In this document: piece after piece, positions 54,424-55,089 of the stretch | How the letters are laid out: the number at the start of each line of letters is the position of its first letter | How positions within the stretch are numbered: the stretch's first letter is position 1 | Assembly: GCA_900768505.1 (NCBI GenBank) | Contig: CAAGED010000001.1 | Coordinates: 1 to 55,089, forward strand | Source: Lentisphaeria bacterium | Lineage (GTDB): Bacteria; Verrucomicrobiota; Lentisphaeria; Victivallales; Victivallaceae | Direction: 5' to 3' | Length of the DNA stretch: 55,089 nucleotides | Translations under genes and position numbers: made by a program | The notes under the pieces: model-generated | What the model was told of the DNA's origin: nothing | The model's database searches: none | Seen by the model: the letters and a program-made list of their open reading frames with translations, nothing else

Positions 54424-54470
54424 TGCGGCGGAGATGATTTTCGAGATGGCAACACGCCACGGCCGCCGCA
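54424..54470. repeat. GC-rich 47-bp repeat, copy B
   Basis: Same element as 36513-36559, with complementary ends TGCGGCGG and CCGCCGCA. The left flank CGCTGACGCGGC is shared with copy C. Confidence 0.88.
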
Positions 54471-54595
54471 GGGCACAAGCTGAAGAACAAATATATTTGC
54501 GTGAAATACTTCATGTGGGATATTATTATGATGGCATGTGGGGTGCTTATTCAGCCCCCACACCCCCCGAAGCAGGACGCACTGCCCTGCACCAC

Positions 54596-54620
54596 GCCGC
54601 TTCCGCTTAGCGAAAGCGGC
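54596..54620. repeat. Long hairpin between repeat copies
   Basis: Twenty-five bases fold into a stem of 10 pairs with one C-A mismatch and loop TTA (GCCGCTT.../...AAGCGGC). Confidence 0.75.
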
Positions 54621-54656
54621 TTCTTACGCTGACGCGGCGAGCAATATTTTGTGACT

Positions 54657-54705
54657 TGCGGCGGAGATGATTTTCGAGATGGCAACACACGCCACGGCCG
54701 CCGCA
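54657..54705. repeat. GC-rich repeat, copy C (49 bp)
   Basis: As copy B with an extra AC in the middle (ACACAC in place of ACAC) but intact complementary ends. Confidence 0.88.
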
Positions 54706-54767
54706 GGAAATATACCCAGTCTGAGGATTATTGCGCATTATTATGCGTAACAACATTATATTTTCCC

Positions 54768-54914
54768 TATCGCATTATTTGTCTGATTAAGCCAGCCCGA
54801 AGAAGATGGTAAAGATTCGAGTGCAATTGCATATCGAGCAACATTAAATTGCGAATTTTAACCCAACTAGGATTGATTTGTGCAACAAATCAATCCATGG
54901 TGCAGGAATTTTGC
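54768..54914. repeat. Hairpin repeat, 147-bp copy near tRNA-Lys
   Basis: Long match to 36621-36754 with one 13-base insertion. Its hairpin core (54870-54896) is a perfect 12-bp stem with a GCA loop. Confidence 0.9.
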
Positions 54915-54929
54915 GACAAAATAGGCGAG

Positions 54930-54953
54930 CAATCTTGCGTTTTTGCAAGATTG
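54930..54953. repeat. Perfect hairpin next to the terminal inverted repeat
   Basis: Nine-bp stem CAATCTTGC/GCAAGATTG with a 6-nt loop, 18 bases before the right copy of the 69-bp inverted repeat. Confidence 0.85.
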
Positions 54954-54971
54954 GCGTTGTGGGAGCATACA

Positions 54972-55040
54972 TAGTCGATTATGAAAAATTATTTAACAAA
55001 TTGAATATCAATGGAAAACCATGATTTTTCATGATATATT
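54972..55040. repeat. Right copy of the 69-bp inverted repeat
   Basis: Exact reverse complement of 1-69. Sequence continues for 49 bases after it without a recognised gene. Confidence 0.9.
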
Positions 55041-55089
55041 ATTGCAAGAAACTCGTATAAAATCGAAAGAAAGCTTGCAAAATGATGAC

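Noticed and set aside
54132..54563. Minus-strand reading frame of 143 residues over tRNA-Lys
   Set aside because: It runs antisense through the tRNA gene and repeat elements; a common false gene call near tRNAs.
54930..54953. Integron attC site
   Set aside because: A plain 9-bp hairpin without the core-site motifs or an integrase gene.

Overview
The window looks like a chromosomal segment (or a whole contig) from a Gram-negative member of the PVC superphylum, most likely a Lentisphaerota/Victivallales-type bacterium. The support is threefold. There is a pilus-like operon with the gene order of the Akkermansia Amuc_1098-1102 cluster. There is a prepilin-like protein with a C-terminal H-X9-DG motif, a type expanded in Lentisphaerota and Planctomycetota. 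Outer-membrane and lipid A genes (lpxK, lptE-like, bamD-like) are also present. The assignment is inferred from gene content; no 16S gene is present. No phage, transposase, CRISPR array or rRNA was seen.

Region 1 (213-11180, minus strand) holds secG and then six genes reading an Amuc_1102-like periplasmic protein, a PilM-PilN fusion, a PilO/Amuc_1100-like protein, an Amuc_1099-like zinc-ribbon protein and two successive secretins. The run ends at a strong intrinsic terminator (141-179). Region 2 (11538-20591, minus) is housekeeping: tpiA, a TerB/AI-2E-type membrane protein, purM, a PurF homologue without the N-terminal catalytic cysteine, gatC-gatA and a pyrophosphate-dependent phosphofructokinase, followed by tRNA-Gly(CCC). 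Region 3 (21074-29368, plus) carries a corrinoid adenosyltransferase, a large M16 peptidase, a small lipoprotein, a GNAT-like acyltransferase and a Na/Pi cotransporter with an extracytoplasmic Ig-like N-terminus.

Region 4 (29680-41370, mostly minus) contains tilS, meso-diaminopimelate dehydrogenase, lemA (+), a small membrane protein, ruvC, yebC, a GNAT acetyltransferase (+), tRNA-Asn(GTT), a prepilin-like protein, class II fba, miaA, lspA and a DksA/TraR-type zinc-finger gene. Region 5 (41787-54050, plus) holds psd and pssA, an SDR epimerase, a two-gene sodium symporter unit, iorA-iorB (with IorA lacking its usual ferredoxin tail), truA, a second small lipoprotein, a BamD-like TPR protein, an LptE-like lipoprotein, a DUF2156 protein and lpxK. 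tRNA-Lys(CTT) follows.

Non-coding structure is concentrated beside two tRNA genes. Next to tRNA-Asn (about 36.3-36.8 kb) and tRNA-Lys (about 54.4-54.9 kb) sit copies of the same structured repeats: a 47-49 bp GC-rich element with complementary ends, and a 134/147 bp element built around a 27-nt hairpin. The window ends carry a perfect 69-bp inverted repeat (1-69 and 54972-55040). The most system-like content is the pilus-like operon with paired secretins and no motor ATPase nearby; the least explained content is the tRNA-adjacent repeat family and the terminal inverted repeat.
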